This document shows, piece after piece, positions 25,919 through 34,663 of a DNA stretch of 64,000 nt (the first letter of the stretch is position 1; every line of letters starts with the position of its first letter). The notes below the pieces were generated by a model that made no database searches, was not told where the DNA came from, and worked only from the letters and a program-made list of their open reading frames with translations. Source of the stretch: JAPPHY01 sp965247535 (GTDB lineage Bacteria > Chloroflexota > Dehalococcoidia > Lucifugimonadales > UBA2985); contig OZ252018.1 in the NCBI GenBank assembly GCA_965247535.1, positions 372,001 through 436,000 of the forward strand, given 5' to 3'. The position numbers were made by a program, and so were the translations under genes.

Positions 25919-27292
25919 ATGGACCCTAACGTCCAGAGAAGATTCGAAAGGCTCTCGGCAATTGCCGAGGCCGCGCCTGAGACGGAGTGGAAGGACCCAC
26001 CAAGCTGGCTGCCTCCTACGTTTCACGCGCTTGCCTACCGGAACTACCTGTTGATGTTCATCGGCCAGATAAGCAACTCGCTGGCTATGTGGATGGACCT
26101 GGTGGCGAGGCCTGTGCTGGTCTTGGCAATAACCGGCTCCGCGGTGCAGCTGGGAATGATTGCACTAGTGCGCGGCGTGCCCATGATGTTCCTGGGCCCA
26201 ATCGGAGGCTTGGTCTCAGACCGGTTCGACCGCCGCACGGTCATGCTCTTCTCCAAGAGCTTGAGCATGGCCGTCAACGTCACCTTTGCCGCCATAATCA
26301 TCACCGGTCAGGTCGAGTTGTGGCACATCTACGCCACTGCGATCTTGCGCAGTCTGCTCATGGCCTTCGACGGGCCGGCGCGGCATGCCCTTCTGCCCAG
26401 CCTGGTTCCGCCCAAGCTGCTAATGAACGGCATAGCTCTGAACACGGGCAGCATGCAGATAGTGCGAATCCTCAGCGCCTCCGTGGCCGGGTTCTTAATC
26501 GCCTTCTGGGCATGGACATTCGGATTTGAGGATGAGGACGCCCGGAGCTTCGGCGGCGTGTACCTGGTAACCGCCGCGGCGTACGTGGTTGCGGTTGGGG
26601 CCACCTTCATTCTGAAGGTGCCGAGGGAAGGCCGAGTGGAGCCCACGCGTGACAACTGGCTCCAGGGGCTGACCCTCGGCTTCAGGTTCGCCGGCCGTAG
26701 CCCCGTCATCCTGGGGTTGCTTATCCTGTTCGCAGTGCAATCTCTGTTTGGTATGCCCTATCTGCAGGTGTTCGTGCCCTGGCTGGCACTGGAAGTGATG
26801 GACCTTGGAGCCGAGGGAGTGGGGATGTTGCTGGGCATTTCCGGGATAGGCTCTCTGGCGGGCGCGCTTTCACTGGCCACGTTCGGCTCCAAGTTGAGGC
26901 ACCGCGGGCTGATCATCATCGGCGGGCTTGCGCTCTACGGCCTGGCGCTCAGCGGCCTCGGTCTGTCGTCCATGCTGCCGCTGGTGGCAGTGCTGGGTCT
27001 GGCCGTGCCGATCCTGCCGGCCATTATGATCATCATCGTCGGCGTGGGCCAGACGGCCATGATGACGGTGAGGACGGCGGTGTTGATGGAGGTTACGCCC
27101 AACGAGCTGAGGGGCCGCGTGTTCAGCTTGATGACGCTTGATCGTGGCTTCAGCACGCTGGGCAGCGGCGCAGGTGGATTCGCCATAGCTGCGATTGGCG
27201 GCCCCTTAGCCCTTGCGCTCTACGGCGGGCTGTGCGCGTTCGGGGCCGTCCTGGTAGGCGCGCTGCTGCCGAGCCTGCGCCGCGTCGACTGA
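25919..27292 (+). CDS. MFS exporter 3 of 4
   Basis: A 457-residue paralogue: FHALAYRNYLLMFIGQISNSLAMW, GGLVSDRFDRRTVML, MAFDGPARHALLPSLV and NELRGRVFSLMTLDRGFS. The ATG at 25919 lies 35 bases after the previous gene behind GGAAAGGG. It has twelve predicted helices and no large insertions. Its closeness to exporter 2, including the PSLRRVD/PPLRRID end, points to tandem duplication. Confidence 0.88.
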   Translation: MDPNVQRRFERLSAIAEAAPETEWKDPPSWLPPTFHALAYRNYLLMFIGQISNSLAMWMDLVARPVLVLAITGSAVQLGMIALVRGVPMMFLGPIGGLVSDRFDRRTVMLFSKSLSMAVNVTFAAIIITGQVELWHIYATAILRSLLMAFDGPARHALLPSLVPPKLLMNGIALNTGSMQIVRILSASVAGFLIAFWAWTFGFEDEDARSFGGVYLVTAAAYVVAVGATFILKVPREGRVEPTRDNWLQGLTLGFRFAGRSPVILGLLILFAVQSLFGMPYLQVFVPWLALEVMDLGAEGVGMLLGISGIGSLAGALSLATFGSKLRHRGLIIIGGLALYGLALSGLGLSSMLPLVAVLGLAVPILPAIMIIIVGVGQTAMMTVRTAVLMEVTPNELRGRVFSLMTLDRGFSTLGSGAGGFAIAAIGGPLALALYGGLCAFGAVLVGALLPSLRRVD

Positions 27293-27423
27293 CGCTTTCC
27301 CTACTGCTGTCTCCTTGACCCGCGCTCAGCGTAGTCTACAATGCTTGCCAAGCGGCGCGCCCGTCACTTGTGACGTCCGTCGCAGCGTGGAAGCCTGAGC
27401 GCATACCGAAAGGGAGGGGCGAC

Positions 27424-28671
27424 TTGCAAGAGGACGGACTGGCCTCCGGGCCCGGCTCGCTGCTCCGAAACCTGCTTGCAGCGCCCGCCCTGCGCTTCCA
27501 CGACTTCCGGCTGCTCTGGCTGTCCGGGCTGTTCAACTCCATAGGCTTCATCGGCGAGCAGGTGGTGCTCGGCTGGCTGGTCCTGGAACTGACCGACGAT
27601 CCATTCATGGTGGGCGCTGCGCTCGCTTTGAGGATGGCGCCTTTCCTGCTGCTGGGCGCTCTAGCAGGGGCCGTTGCCGACGTCGTGGAACGGCGGAGCC
27701 TCCTTCGATCGGTTAGCCTGGGCATGGCCGTTCTGAGCGCCGGAGCGGCGCTCCTCATCACGCTGGACGTCATGACGCTGTGGCTGCTGCTGGCAATTAC
27801 CTTCGTAGGTGGGTGCATGAGGGCCATGCACCAGCCGGCTAGGCAGAGCTTCGTCTTCGACATCGTGGGGCCGAACAACCTGGTCAACGGGCTGTCGTAC
27901 GTGTCTCTGAGTATGAGGATTGGTGGCATTGGGGGCTCGCTGCTCACGGGCTTCCTGCTGGGGCGGATCGGCGCCGATGCTGCGTTTGGAGTCCTGGCTC
28001 TCAGCTATGTCGCGTCGGCGCTCAGCATACAGCTCATACGAGCCAGCAGCCGGCCCTCAGCAGAAGTGCGCTCACCCCTAGTGCGGAACCTGCGAGAGCT
28101 GGGCGTGGAATTCGTGCGAAATCAGGACTTTCGCTGGATGCTCATTCTGTCCGCTGCGGTGGAGATCCTGGGCTTCTCGCACCAGGCGCTTTTGCCAGTC
28201 ATCGCCAGGGACGTGCTGAACGTGGGCGCCGAGGGTCTTGGTCTCTTGACCGCCCTGCGTGCCGTGGGCGGAATCACGGCCATACTGGCGCTTTCGTCGA
28301 TGGGCCAGGTCAGGCGGCAGGGGGCGCTGTACCTTGGGGCCGTGTACGTATTTGGCGTATCGATGCTGCTGCTGGCGGCCGCGGACACGTTCCTCATTGC
28401 GCTGGTGGTGGTGATGGCCATCAACGGCATGGGTGCGCTATCGGACATACTCTCGCAGAGCCTGGTGCAGACGGTAGTGCCGGACGCATTGCGAGGGCGC
28501 GCGATGGGGTCGTGGGTGCTGGCTGTGGGCATGGGGCCGCTTGGAAGCCTGCAGATTGGAGCGCTGGCGTCATGGCTGAGCGTTGGCGCGGCGCTATCCA
28601 TCCATGGCGCCGGACTGCTGGCGCTGGGCGTGGGGGCGCTGTTCCTGTTTCCGCGCCTCAGGAAGCTCTAG
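27424..28671 (+). CDS. MFS exporter 4 of 4
   Basis: A 415-residue member of the same branch but more divergent: FHDFRLLWLSGLFNSIGFIGEQ, AGAVADVVERRSLLRSV, MHQPARQSFVFDIVGPNNLVNGLSY and DALRGRAMGSWVLAVGMG. A TTG at 27424 follows AGGGAGGGG; the GTG at 27370 is the other in-frame option. The 131-base gap before it is the largest in the cluster, so it may have its own promoter. Confidence 0.85.
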   Translation: MQEDGLASGPGSLLRNLLAAPALRFHDFRLLWLSGLFNSIGFIGEQVVLGWLVLELTDDPFMVGAALALRMAPFLLLGALAGAVADVVERRSLLRSVSLGMAVLSAGAALLITLDVMTLWLLLAITFVGGCMRAMHQPARQSFVFDIVGPNNLVNGLSYVSLSMRIGGIGGSLLTGFLLGRIGADAAFGVLALSYVASALSIQLIRASSRPSAEVRSPLVRNLRELGVEFVRNQDFRWMLILSAAVEILGFSHQALLPVIARDVLNVGAEGLGLLTALRAVGGITAILALSSMGQVRRQGALYLGAVYVFGVSMLLLAAADTFLIALVVVMAINGMGALSDILSQSLVQTVVPDALRGRAMGSWVLAVGMGPLGSLQIGALASWLSVGAALSIHGAGLLALGVGALFLFPRLRKL

Positions 28672-28754
28672 GCGCGTAACCCGCCGCCGCGGCAAGGGGG
28701 GCCATCGTGTGACTAGACCGGACGCGGCGTTCGATGCTGCCTTCTGAGTCCGAG

Positions 28755-29177
28755 CTAGTGACCCGAGGTGTTGTAGGTCAGCATCCAGCCGATGCCGAAC
28801 CTGTCCTTACAGGAGGCGAAATAGTCGCCCCAGAACATGTCCTGCGCCTCCATCTCCACGCTTCCGCCTTCCGACAGCTTGGCAAGCAGTTCATCAACCT
28901 GCTCACGGCTCTCCAGGGCGTATGAGATGGAGAAGTTGTTGCCCATCACGGGAGGCGGTCCGAACATCGAGGGCACGTCGCTGCCCATGAGGATGCTAGT
29001 GCCTAAGGGCAGGGACACGTGCATTACCAGGTCCTTCTCGGACTCAGGTACGGGCATGTCGTCGGGGCCATCGGCCATGGTCTGAAATACAAGAAACTCG
29101 CCGCCGAACACGGAGCGATAGAATTCGAACGCCTCGCGGCAGTTGTTGCCGAAGTGGAGATATGTGGCAAGACTCAT
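28755..29177 (-). CDS. VOC/PhnB-like glyoxalase-fold protein
   Basis: A 140-residue PhnB-type protein: LATYLHFGNNCREAFEFYRSVFGGEF, PLGTSILMGSDVP, ISYALESREQVDELLAKLSEGG and FWGDYFASCKDRFGIGWML. This is the pattern of the 3-demethylubiquinone methyltransferase-like subgroup of the vicinal-oxygen-chelate fold. Such proteins may bind metal or antibiotics; no reaction is assigned. It is convergent with the MFS cluster. Confidence 0.85.
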   Translation of the reverse strand: MSLATYLHFGNNCREAFEFYRSVFGGEFLVFQTMADGPDDMPVPESEKDLVMHVSLPLGTSILMGSDVPSMFGPPPVMGNNFSISYALESREQVDELLAKLSEGGSVEMEAQDMFWGDYFASCKDRFGIGWMLTYNTSGH

Positions 29178-29378
29178 GGTTTACCCCTTTTTGTAGAAGT
29201 GTGGACTCAGGATAAGTCCCCAGTTTCGCAGCGTCAACACGCGGGTGTCATGGTTGGCCCTTACGTTATCCACGGAGACCGGTCGAGCCACACGGGCCAG
29301 CCTTGGCCCCGTACCGGTCTGGTGATACGCTCCTCTTGTGGCGGCGTACCAAGCCGCTGGTGCTCAGAGAGGACTCGC

Positions 29379-29594
29379 ATGCCTGGCAGTGAGCCGTTTC
29401 GCATGATCGTGATCTGCACAGGCAACCGACCGTGGCCGCAGGCTCAGCCCGCCGCTCCGTCCCTATTCGATTGGCGTTCATCCTGGAACAGGAGCAAGAG
29501 CGGGAGCCGGTCGGCGCGGGACGCTAGGCCGTCACGAAAGAGGGGGAGGGCATCTCTGATAGTGCGATGCTCTCCCCTGGCTGTTCATGTATGA
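29379..29594 (+). pseudogene. probable relic of a low-molecular-weight tyrosine phosphatase
   Basis: Behind AGAGAGGA an ATG at 29379 opens MPGSEPFRMIVICTGNR, which matches the start of LMW phosphatases and arsenate reductases (VCTGNxCRSP). The frame then turns into low-complexity Arg/Ser-rich sequence. The shifted frame reads SARRSVPIRLAFILEQEQER, reminiscent of RSPxAxxLLxxxLxER. I infer a frameshifted fragment; the evidence is the short motif only. Apart from this, 29178-29650 holds the hairpin at 29543 and nothing else I can name. Confidence 0.35.
29543..29577. terminator. hairpin downstream of the phosphatase relic
   Basis: GGGGAGGGCATC (29543-29554) pairs with GATGCTCTCCCC (29566-29577) with one G-T wobble and an 11-base loop. 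A run of five T follows about 20 bases later. It separates the plus-strand relic from the minus-strand lipoprotein gene and may terminate either. Confidence 0.5.
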
Positions 29595-29650
29595 GGCCCT
29601 TTTTGCGTTTCAACAGAGCCGCTCGGCCATCTGTGCGTACTAGCAACTAC

Positions 29651-30196
29651 TCATCGCCGTATGCCCTCGGCACTCTTACGCAAGTCGGTTTCCAACAATC
29701 CGCCGGCTATCTTCGACCGAAAATGCCCGTTCTCCTTGTAAAAGGAAGTACTAGGCATCGCCTCTAGGTCGTACTCTTCAATAACAAGTGCGTCAGTAGT
29801 GAACCCGGCCGGGAATGTCGCTCTAGTCTCCGCAAGCATCCTCTTGGCATCCTCATCATTCCCCTTGCCGGTCAGATGCCCGACGTAAACGACCAGCACT
29901 GTAGGTCCATCTTGATTCTCTGCATAGAAATTCTGCAACACCTGCAATCCACCAGGGCACTGCTCGCATTCCAAATCAAAGTAATGGAGGATGAGAGGGC
30001 CTTTATCCTGGACCTCCTCTAGAGTAACTGTTTCGCCGCCGGTGGCGTCCTGGCCCTGATACATTGTTATCGTGAAGCTATGGGGATTGCCGCCAATACT
30101 CGCCTCGAAGTTGCCAACCTCAATTTCGCAGGCGGCCAGAGTAGTAGCCGCCACCAGCGCAACTACAAACATTCCCACCCGATGCTTTAGGCCCAT
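29651..30196 (-). CDS. thioredoxin-fold lipoprotein (TlpA/ResA-like)
   Basis: A 181-residue lipoprotein with a signal peptide ending LAAC (Cys at residue 23). The rest follows the TlpA/AhpC layout: ETVTLEEVQDKGPLILHYFDLECEQCPGG with a CxxC pair, VLVVYVGHL, the long loop and MPSTSFYKENGHFRSKIAGGL. Such proteins reduce or carry thiols outside the membrane, for example during cytochrome c maturation. The ATG at 30196 has GGAG at 9 bases, better than the ATG at 30211. It lies 67 bases after the LuxR gene and probably shares its transcript. Confidence 0.8.
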   Translation of the reverse strand: MGLKHRVGMFVVALVAATTLAACEIEVGNFEASIGGNPHSFTITMYQGQDATGGETVTLEEVQDKGPLILHYFDLECEQCPGGLQVLQNFYAENQDGPTVLVVYVGHLTGKGNDEDAKRMLAETRATFPAGFTTDALVIEEYDLEAMPSTSFYKENGHFRSKIAGGLLETDLRKSAEGIRR

Positions 30197-30263
30197 GCAT
30201 GTAGTCTCCATTCTTGAAATCCGAGGGGGACCTCGACCACGGGAGGACGCCGGCCGAGACCTC

Positions 30264-31424
30264 CTAGGGAGCGCCTGCTAGCCCTGAGGTTCCGGCGTCA
30301 GAGTCCAAAGTATCGCGGCTCGATGCCGGAGTCACCAAGCCATGCTCATAGGCGAACACCACTAGCTGCGTCCTATCCCGCAGTTCAAGTTTCGAAAAGA
30401 TTCGCTTCGCGTGAGTTTTGACTGTCCCTTCGCTTATGAAAAGCTCTTCGGAAATGTCAGCATTCGTGTCACCGCGTGCCATCAACATGAATACTTCCTG
30501 TTCGCGGTCGGTCAGCTCTTCAATTGCGGCTGCGTTGAGGGTGAACTTGGGCTCTGGTGGACCCCGCATCAGAGTTGGGAATCCCTCTGGGACTGCCGAG
30601 GCCGGGGACTGTCTCATCGAACTCGAGGTGACCTTGGCGCGCGGACCGTGAGGGGCCGTTTCCAATGTGGAAGCCTTCACTGTTCCAGGTTCGCCTCCTC
30701 CACCCTGTGTCGGCTGCGGTCCGCCGGAGATTCGCGTGGAGCGAGAGCCCAGCATGAGCCTGGCCCACCAACAGTGTAAAGACGAGAAAACCAGGATCAG
30801 GTGCGTGGTGAGCACGAACCCCAGGATGCCTAGCGGGGTGAGTTGCAGGGCTTCAAGCGGCGTCTCGAATGTGGCGATACCATCGCCAGACGAAAAGACG
30901 CCAGGCCAAACGACCTCTAGCGGCTGGTCTGTGAATGAGACTATCGCCGGGGCGAGCATGAATGCGACAGAGACCGGGCCCGCCACCACGAGACCTACGA
31001 AGGCGACGACACCTATCGGCCACTGTATCGCAAGATAGACCAGTCCGGTCCAAGTTGTGGGGTCGACAAGACGGACCCGCACCTGCGACCGAAAATTGGT
31101 GCCCCCCTCAAGTCCTGAAGGAGGACGTCTAATTGACACGCCGTTGACATACCCGGTCGAAACCGCCTCCAGATCACCGAGCCACCGAGAAATGAACAGG
31201 CAGGCTAGCAAGACCACGGGTCCCACTATAGTCCAGATCATTGCTACGCCCAGAGCGAGTGAGACGACAAGGAAGACGAAATAGCCAATCCCAAGTGGAA
31301 ACATCAGCAACAAGTGCAAGGCTCGCAAATAAGTGCGACGGTCGACCACAGGCCATAGGATCTTTCCAATCCGCCCGCGATTGGACGGATACGAGGATGC
31401 GAACGGGCTGCATTCATAGGTCAT
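30264..31424 (-). CDS. membrane-anchored LuxR-family one-component regulator
   Basis: The 386-residue product joins an N-terminal membrane part to a C-terminal LuxR helix-turn-helix. Residues about 30-230 hold several hydrophobic segments and look like the sensor domain normally found at the front of actinobacterial-type histidine kinases. After a Pro/Ser-rich linker, residues about 304-364 read LTDREQEVFMLMARGDTNAD and ISEGTVKTHAKRIFSKLEL, a typical GerE-type DNA-binding domain. There is no kinase or receiver domain, so signal and DNA binding are in one chain. The probable target includes the lipoprotein gene behind it. Confidence 0.85.
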   Translation of the reverse strand: MTYECSPFASSYPSNRGRIGKILWPVVDRRTYLRALHLLLMFPLGIGYFVFLVVSLALGVAMIWTIVGPVVLLACLFISRWLGDLEAVSTGYVNGVSIRRPPSGLEGGTNFRSQVRVRLVDPTTWTGLVYLAIQWPIGVVAFVGLVVAGPVSVAFMLAPAIVSFTDQPLEVVWPGVFSSGDGIATFETPLEALQLTPLGILGFVLTTHLILVFSSLHCWWARLMLGSRSTRISGGPQPTQGGGGEPGTVKASTLETAPHGPRAKVTSSSMRQSPASAVPEGFPTLMRGPPEPKFTLNAAAIEELTDREQEVFMLMARGDTNADISEELFISEGTVKTHAKRIFSKLELRDRTQLVVFAYEHGLVTPASSRDTLDSDAGTSGLAGAP

Positions 31425-31440
31425 GGCATTATCTTCGCTT

Positions 31441-31543
31441 CATCCTCGACCGATTACATCCCCCTGTAGGGGTAATTCTCGGAGACCCTATGTGTCCAAA
31501 GGGTCTCCCGGAAGGGCTAGAGCCTGCGTAGAACTCGAGGATG
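31441..31543 (-). promoter_or_regulatory. closed, branched leader structure before the LuxR gene
   Basis: CATCCTCGA at 31441-31449 and TCGAGGATG at 31535-31543 form a 9-bp closing stem around about 85 bases. Inside are a 9-bp hairpin (GGAGACCCT at 31481-31489 with AGGGTCTCC at 31500-31508) and a CCCC-TGTA-GGGG hairpin. Read on the minus strand it ends 17 bases before the LuxR ATG, so it could control translation. It fits no riboswitch class that I know. Confidence 0.4.
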
Positions 31544-31558
31544 TGAGTCATAGGTGCG

Positions 31559-31669
31559 CTAGTAACTTTCGTTTGTGGTGCGAAGTGGCTGGGTCACCCT
31601 GCAACGGCGTTGAACAAGCCTCCGGCCCTGATGGGCCGGAGGCTTGTGGAAGGTGAATTCCTCATTCAT
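31559..31669 (-). CDS. possible 36-residue upstream ORF in the LuxR leader
   Basis: On the minus strand an ATG at 31669 follows GGGAGGTCC by about 4 bases and encodes 36 residues beginning MNEEFTFHKPPAHQG. The 15-bp hairpin at 31614-31647 lies inside its codons, and the branched leader follows it. It may be a leader peptide rather than a stable protein. Confidence 0.3.
   Translation of the reverse strand: MNEEFTFHKPPAHQGRRLVQRRCRVTQPLRTTNESY
31614..31647. terminator. 15-bp perfect hairpin (attenuator or terminator)
   Basis: ACAAGCCTCCGGCCC (31614-31628) pairs perfectly with GGGCCGGAGGCTTGT (31633-31647) around the loop TGAT. Neither side has a U tract. Because it lies between the upstream ORF start and the LuxR gene on the minus strand, an attenuation role is possible. 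Confidence 0.5.
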
Positions 31670-31875
31670 ATGAGGACCTCCCACCTAAAAGTTCGCAAAT
31701 CGGTACGCCTTTGCCCACCTAACTGGACCCGAACCAATCGATCAGTTCAGACGAGGCAAGCTGGATGGTCCTAAGCGGCGCAGCAACTAGGGGATTCGAT
31801 CTTCTCCTCTCGCCGCCTCCAAATCGACCGCCCACGAGTACCTGAGTTTTTGGTGTCGATTGAGTAATTGGGATG

Positions 31876-32022
31876 GACGAGCTCAGGATGAGCGGACATT
31901 ATTCGCCCTTCGCTGGTCATTGCCACTTTAGCTCGCTCATGGTGAGCCTGTTGAACCATTTGAGCTGGTCACTCCCCAAGCCCCGTCCGCTCACTTCCTT
32001 CGACAAGCTCAGGATGAGAGGA
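31876..32022. repeat. three copies of a dispersed CTCAGGATGAGCGG-type element
   Basis: Related copies occur at 31876-31896, 31931-31965 (inverted, diverged) and 31988-32022. All resemble TTCGACAAGCTCAGGATGAG. Further members lie in the repeats at 16633 and 18470 and at 53039-53078. The rest of the gap from 31670 to 32115 shows no gene I can support. Confidence 0.55.
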
Positions 32023-32044
32023 GTACTCGGCCGTCGCGCAGAAT

Positions 32045-32068
32045 GAGCGGCGCGGGCACGCGCCGCTC
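32045..32068 (-). terminator. hairpin at the end of the minus-strand acyl-CoA block
   Basis: GAGCGGCGCG (32045-32054) pairs perfectly with CGCGCCGCTC (32059-32068) around GGCA, about 50 bases past the stop of the last gene of the block. There is no strong U tract. Confidence 0.5.
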
Positions 32069-32115
32069 GTCCTGACAACAGTCCTTTGAGTGGAGTGGAC
32101 CGGAGAGCCTACGCT

Positions 32116-34581
32116 CTAGTGACCGGCCTCTTCGTCCCACGTAGTCGGCTCCTCCGAGCCAACCACCTGCTTCTCGTACAGATCGTCGACTTCCGCCTCC
32201 GAGTAGCCTAGCTCCCCGAGGATGCTGCGGGTGTGCTGGCCTCTCAGAGGGCCGGAGCCCACCCTGCTCGGCGTGCGGGACAGGTTGACCACCGGGCCGT
32301 AGCGCCAGTAGCTGCCTATGCGCAGGCTTTCAGCGGGCCGGATGAAGTCGTTCTCGGCAACGTGCGGGTCCTGCGAGTAGAAGTTGAACATCCCGCTCTC
32401 CTCCACCTCCACGCAGGCCACGTCCTCGGCGATGAGCAGCTGCTCCCACTCCGCAGGGTTGCGCGTGGCGAACACCTCCTGCAACCGCTCGGCCAGGGCG
32501 TCGTCATTCTCCAGGCGGGCCGCCTCAGTCGAGAAGCGCGAGTCGCTGAGCAGGTCGTCGAGGCCGAGCGTGCGGCAAAGCGCCTGCCACTCCTCCTCGA
32601 ATAGGCAGGCCAGGAAGACCCAGCCTCTCCGCGCCTGGTAGAGGCGATAGAGGGCCTGGGGGCCGTGGCCGTCGCCGTCCGGGATCAGGCGCTCCGGCTT
32701 GCCGTCATAGGAGAAGAAGTCGTCCAGGTTGGCGTAGGCGTTTGCGCCGATCATGGTCGAGAGGACGTACTGGCCGCCCCCGCCATGTCGCTCGCGGGCG
32801 CACAGACCTAGCAGGGCGCCCGTGGAGATGACCATCGAGGAGTTGGGGTCGGGATTCGTCTCGTTGGAGCGTCCCAGGCGCCGGGCGAACTCCTGGATCT
32901 CTTCGATGGTCATGGTCTGGTCTGCTGGAGGCATGACGACCTTGCCCAGCTGGTGCATCACGCCGCCGGTGACCGCGCCGCCAATGGGGTGCATGGCGGG
33001 CCGGTGCGAATGCGGGCCGGTGTCTCCGTATCCGCCCGCGTACACGTAGACGATGCCGGGGTTGATCTGCTTGACCTGCTCGTAGCCGATGCCCAGTCGC
33101 TCCGGAGCGCCCGGCCTCATGTTGTGAACCAGGATGTCCACCTTGGATACCAGCCTGTCGAAGACCTCCTTGCCCTCCGGCGTCTGGAGGTTGATGGAGA
33201 TGTTCTCCGCGCCGGCCTGCGTGCGGTTGGCGCCCAGGCCGTCGAAGTTGCGGCGCATGGTGTCGCCCTCCAGGGTCTCGATGCGAATGACGCGTGCTCC
33301 CAGCTCGTAGTTGAGCGACGTAGAGAGCGGGCCTGCGATGACGGTCGAAAGATCAAGCACGGTGTATCCGGTGAGCGGATGCGTTGGAAGCTCCACGGCC
33401 GCGCCGTTGGTGGCGCCCCTCACTGCGGGGGCTGCCTCCAGCACGCCCAGCGCCTCCTCGGTGTGCTGTCCGAGCGTTGGGGCCGGCCCCTTCACGCTGC
33501 CGGGCGTTTCGTCCAGGCGAACGAGTACGCCCACCTGCCGCATAGGGCCGACCGTGGGGTCATCCACGTCGACCACGTGGCGGTTGTGGACGATCTGCGG
33601 ATGGTCCATGCCCTGCTGGGTGGTCAGGAAGGTCTCGGCGGCCACGTTGGCAGTCTGATTGACGAAGACGTCCATCCACTCGTCTGCGGTCTTCTCCAGG
33701 GCCTTGCTCAGGACCATGGCGCGAAGCTCCTCGCGCTCCTCCGGCATGAGCGTAGGCGCGCGAGCGAAGCGGGGGTCGTTGAGGACGTCTCCGAGGCCCA
33801 TAACCACCAGGGACTCGCGGAAGAGGCGCACGATGATGTTGGCCATCTGGATCCACTGGCCGTCCCTGGTCCGGACGGGCTGGTAGCCCACGCCGGGCTG
33901 GCGGTTGGGATCGGACTGCGGGTCGTCCTGGAAGCGGTCCGGGAACTTGATCATCATCTGCCACACCAACCAGTTGTTGACGTCGAAGGGGCTTATGCCC
34001 TGCATCAGGCTGGTCTCCACGTGCTGCCCAACGCCCGTCTTCTCACGTACGATGAGCGCGGACACGATGCCCCGAACGGCTGCCATGGCGGTGCCGTGGT
34101 GGGCGACCTGCACGGCGGCGTAGTGCGGGCCTGGGCGCTTTGACTGGCCCGTGAATACGGAGAAACGGCCCACCTTGGCGGCCACAACACCGTCGTAGGG
34201 CTTGTAGTGAGCGTACGGCCCCTTGGGCCCGAAGGCGGTGATTGAGCAGTAAACGATGTCGGGCCGCTGTGCGCTTACTTCATCGTACCCGATGCCCAGC
34301 GCGTCCGCCTCGCCCGGGCGGAAGCTCTCGACGACCACGTCCGCCTGCATCAGCAGCCCGCGCGCCCGTTCCTTACCCTCCGGGGTGTTCAGGTCAAGCA
34401 CAACGCTCTTCTTGCCACGGTTCCAGAGCAGGCTCTGGGGGAACTGCCGGTAGGGGTCGCCCTCCGGCGGCTCCACCTTGATGACCTCTGCGCCGAAGTC
34501 TGAAAGCACCATGGTGGCGACGGATCCTGCTCGTCCCGTCGTAAAGTCGAGCACTACGATGTTGTCAAGCGGTTGAGTCAC
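32116..34581 (-). CDS. double-domain CaiB/BaiF (class III) CoA-transferase-like protein 1
   Basis: 821 residues with two CaiB/BaiF domains in one chain: domain 1 from LDNIVVLDFTTGRAGS to about residue 400, domain 2 from LTGYTVLDLSTVIAGPLS onwards. Both show DFGAEVIKVEPP/ELGARVIRIETL, NRGKKSVVLDLNTPEG and GIGYDEV-type blocks. Canonical enzymes exchange CoA between acids through an Asp in GQxVDxSLxDA. Here those positions are Gln194 (GQHVETSLMQG) and Gly612 (GQYVLSTMIGA), so the normal anhydride mechanism seems impossible. The GTG at 34581 follows CAGGAGGT; the in-frame sequence before it is not protein-like. Last gene of the block. Confidence 0.88.
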   Translation of the reverse strand: MTQPLDNIVVLDFTTGRAGSVATMVLSDFGAEVIKVEPPEGDPYRQFPQSLLWNRGKKSVVLDLNTPEGKERARGLLMQADVVVESFRPGEADALGIGYDEVSAQRPDIVYCSITAFGPKGPYAHYKPYDGVVAAKVGRFSVFTGQSKRPGPHYAAVQVAHHGTAMAAVRGIVSALIVREKTGVGQHVETSLMQGISPFDVNNWLVWQMMIKFPDRFQDDPQSDPNRQPGVGYQPVRTRDGQWIQMANIIVRLFRESLVVMGLGDVLNDPRFARAPTLMPEEREELRAMVLSKALEKTADEWMDVFVNQTANVAAETFLTTQQGMDHPQIVHNRHVVDVDDPTVGPMRQVGVLVRLDETPGSVKGPAPTLGQHTEEALGVLEAAPAVRGATNGAAVELPTHPLTGYTVLDLSTVIAGPLSTSLNYELGARVIRIETLEGDTMRRNFDGLGANRTQAGAENISINLQTPEGKEVFDRLVSKVDILVHNMRPGAPERLGIGYEQVKQINPGIVYVYAGGYGDTGPHSHRPAMHPIGGAVTGGVMHQLGKVVMPPADQTMTIEEIQEFARRLGRSNETNPDPNSSMVISTGALLGLCARERHGGGGQYVLSTMIGANAYANLDDFFSYDGKPERLIPDGDGHGPQALYRLYQARRGWVFLACLFEEEWQALCRTLGLDDLLSDSRFSTEAARLENDDALAERLQEVFATRNPAEWEQLLIAEDVACVEVEESGMFNFYSQDPHVAENDFIRPAESLRIGSYWRYGPVVNLSRTPSRVGSGPLRGQHTRSILGELGYSEAEVDDLYEKQVVGSEEPTTWDEEAGH

Positions 34582-34663
34582 GATGTAGACCTCCTGTGGC
34601 TGTTTGGGCGTTCCGCGCGATGGCCGGCTCGGGGTGGATTGTGGCTGACGAATGGAGGCAGGG

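Noticed and set aside
31423..31656. 77-codon plus-strand frame upstream of the LuxR gene
   Set aside because: No ribosome-binding site and no recognisable protein; the region is better explained as a minus-strand leader.
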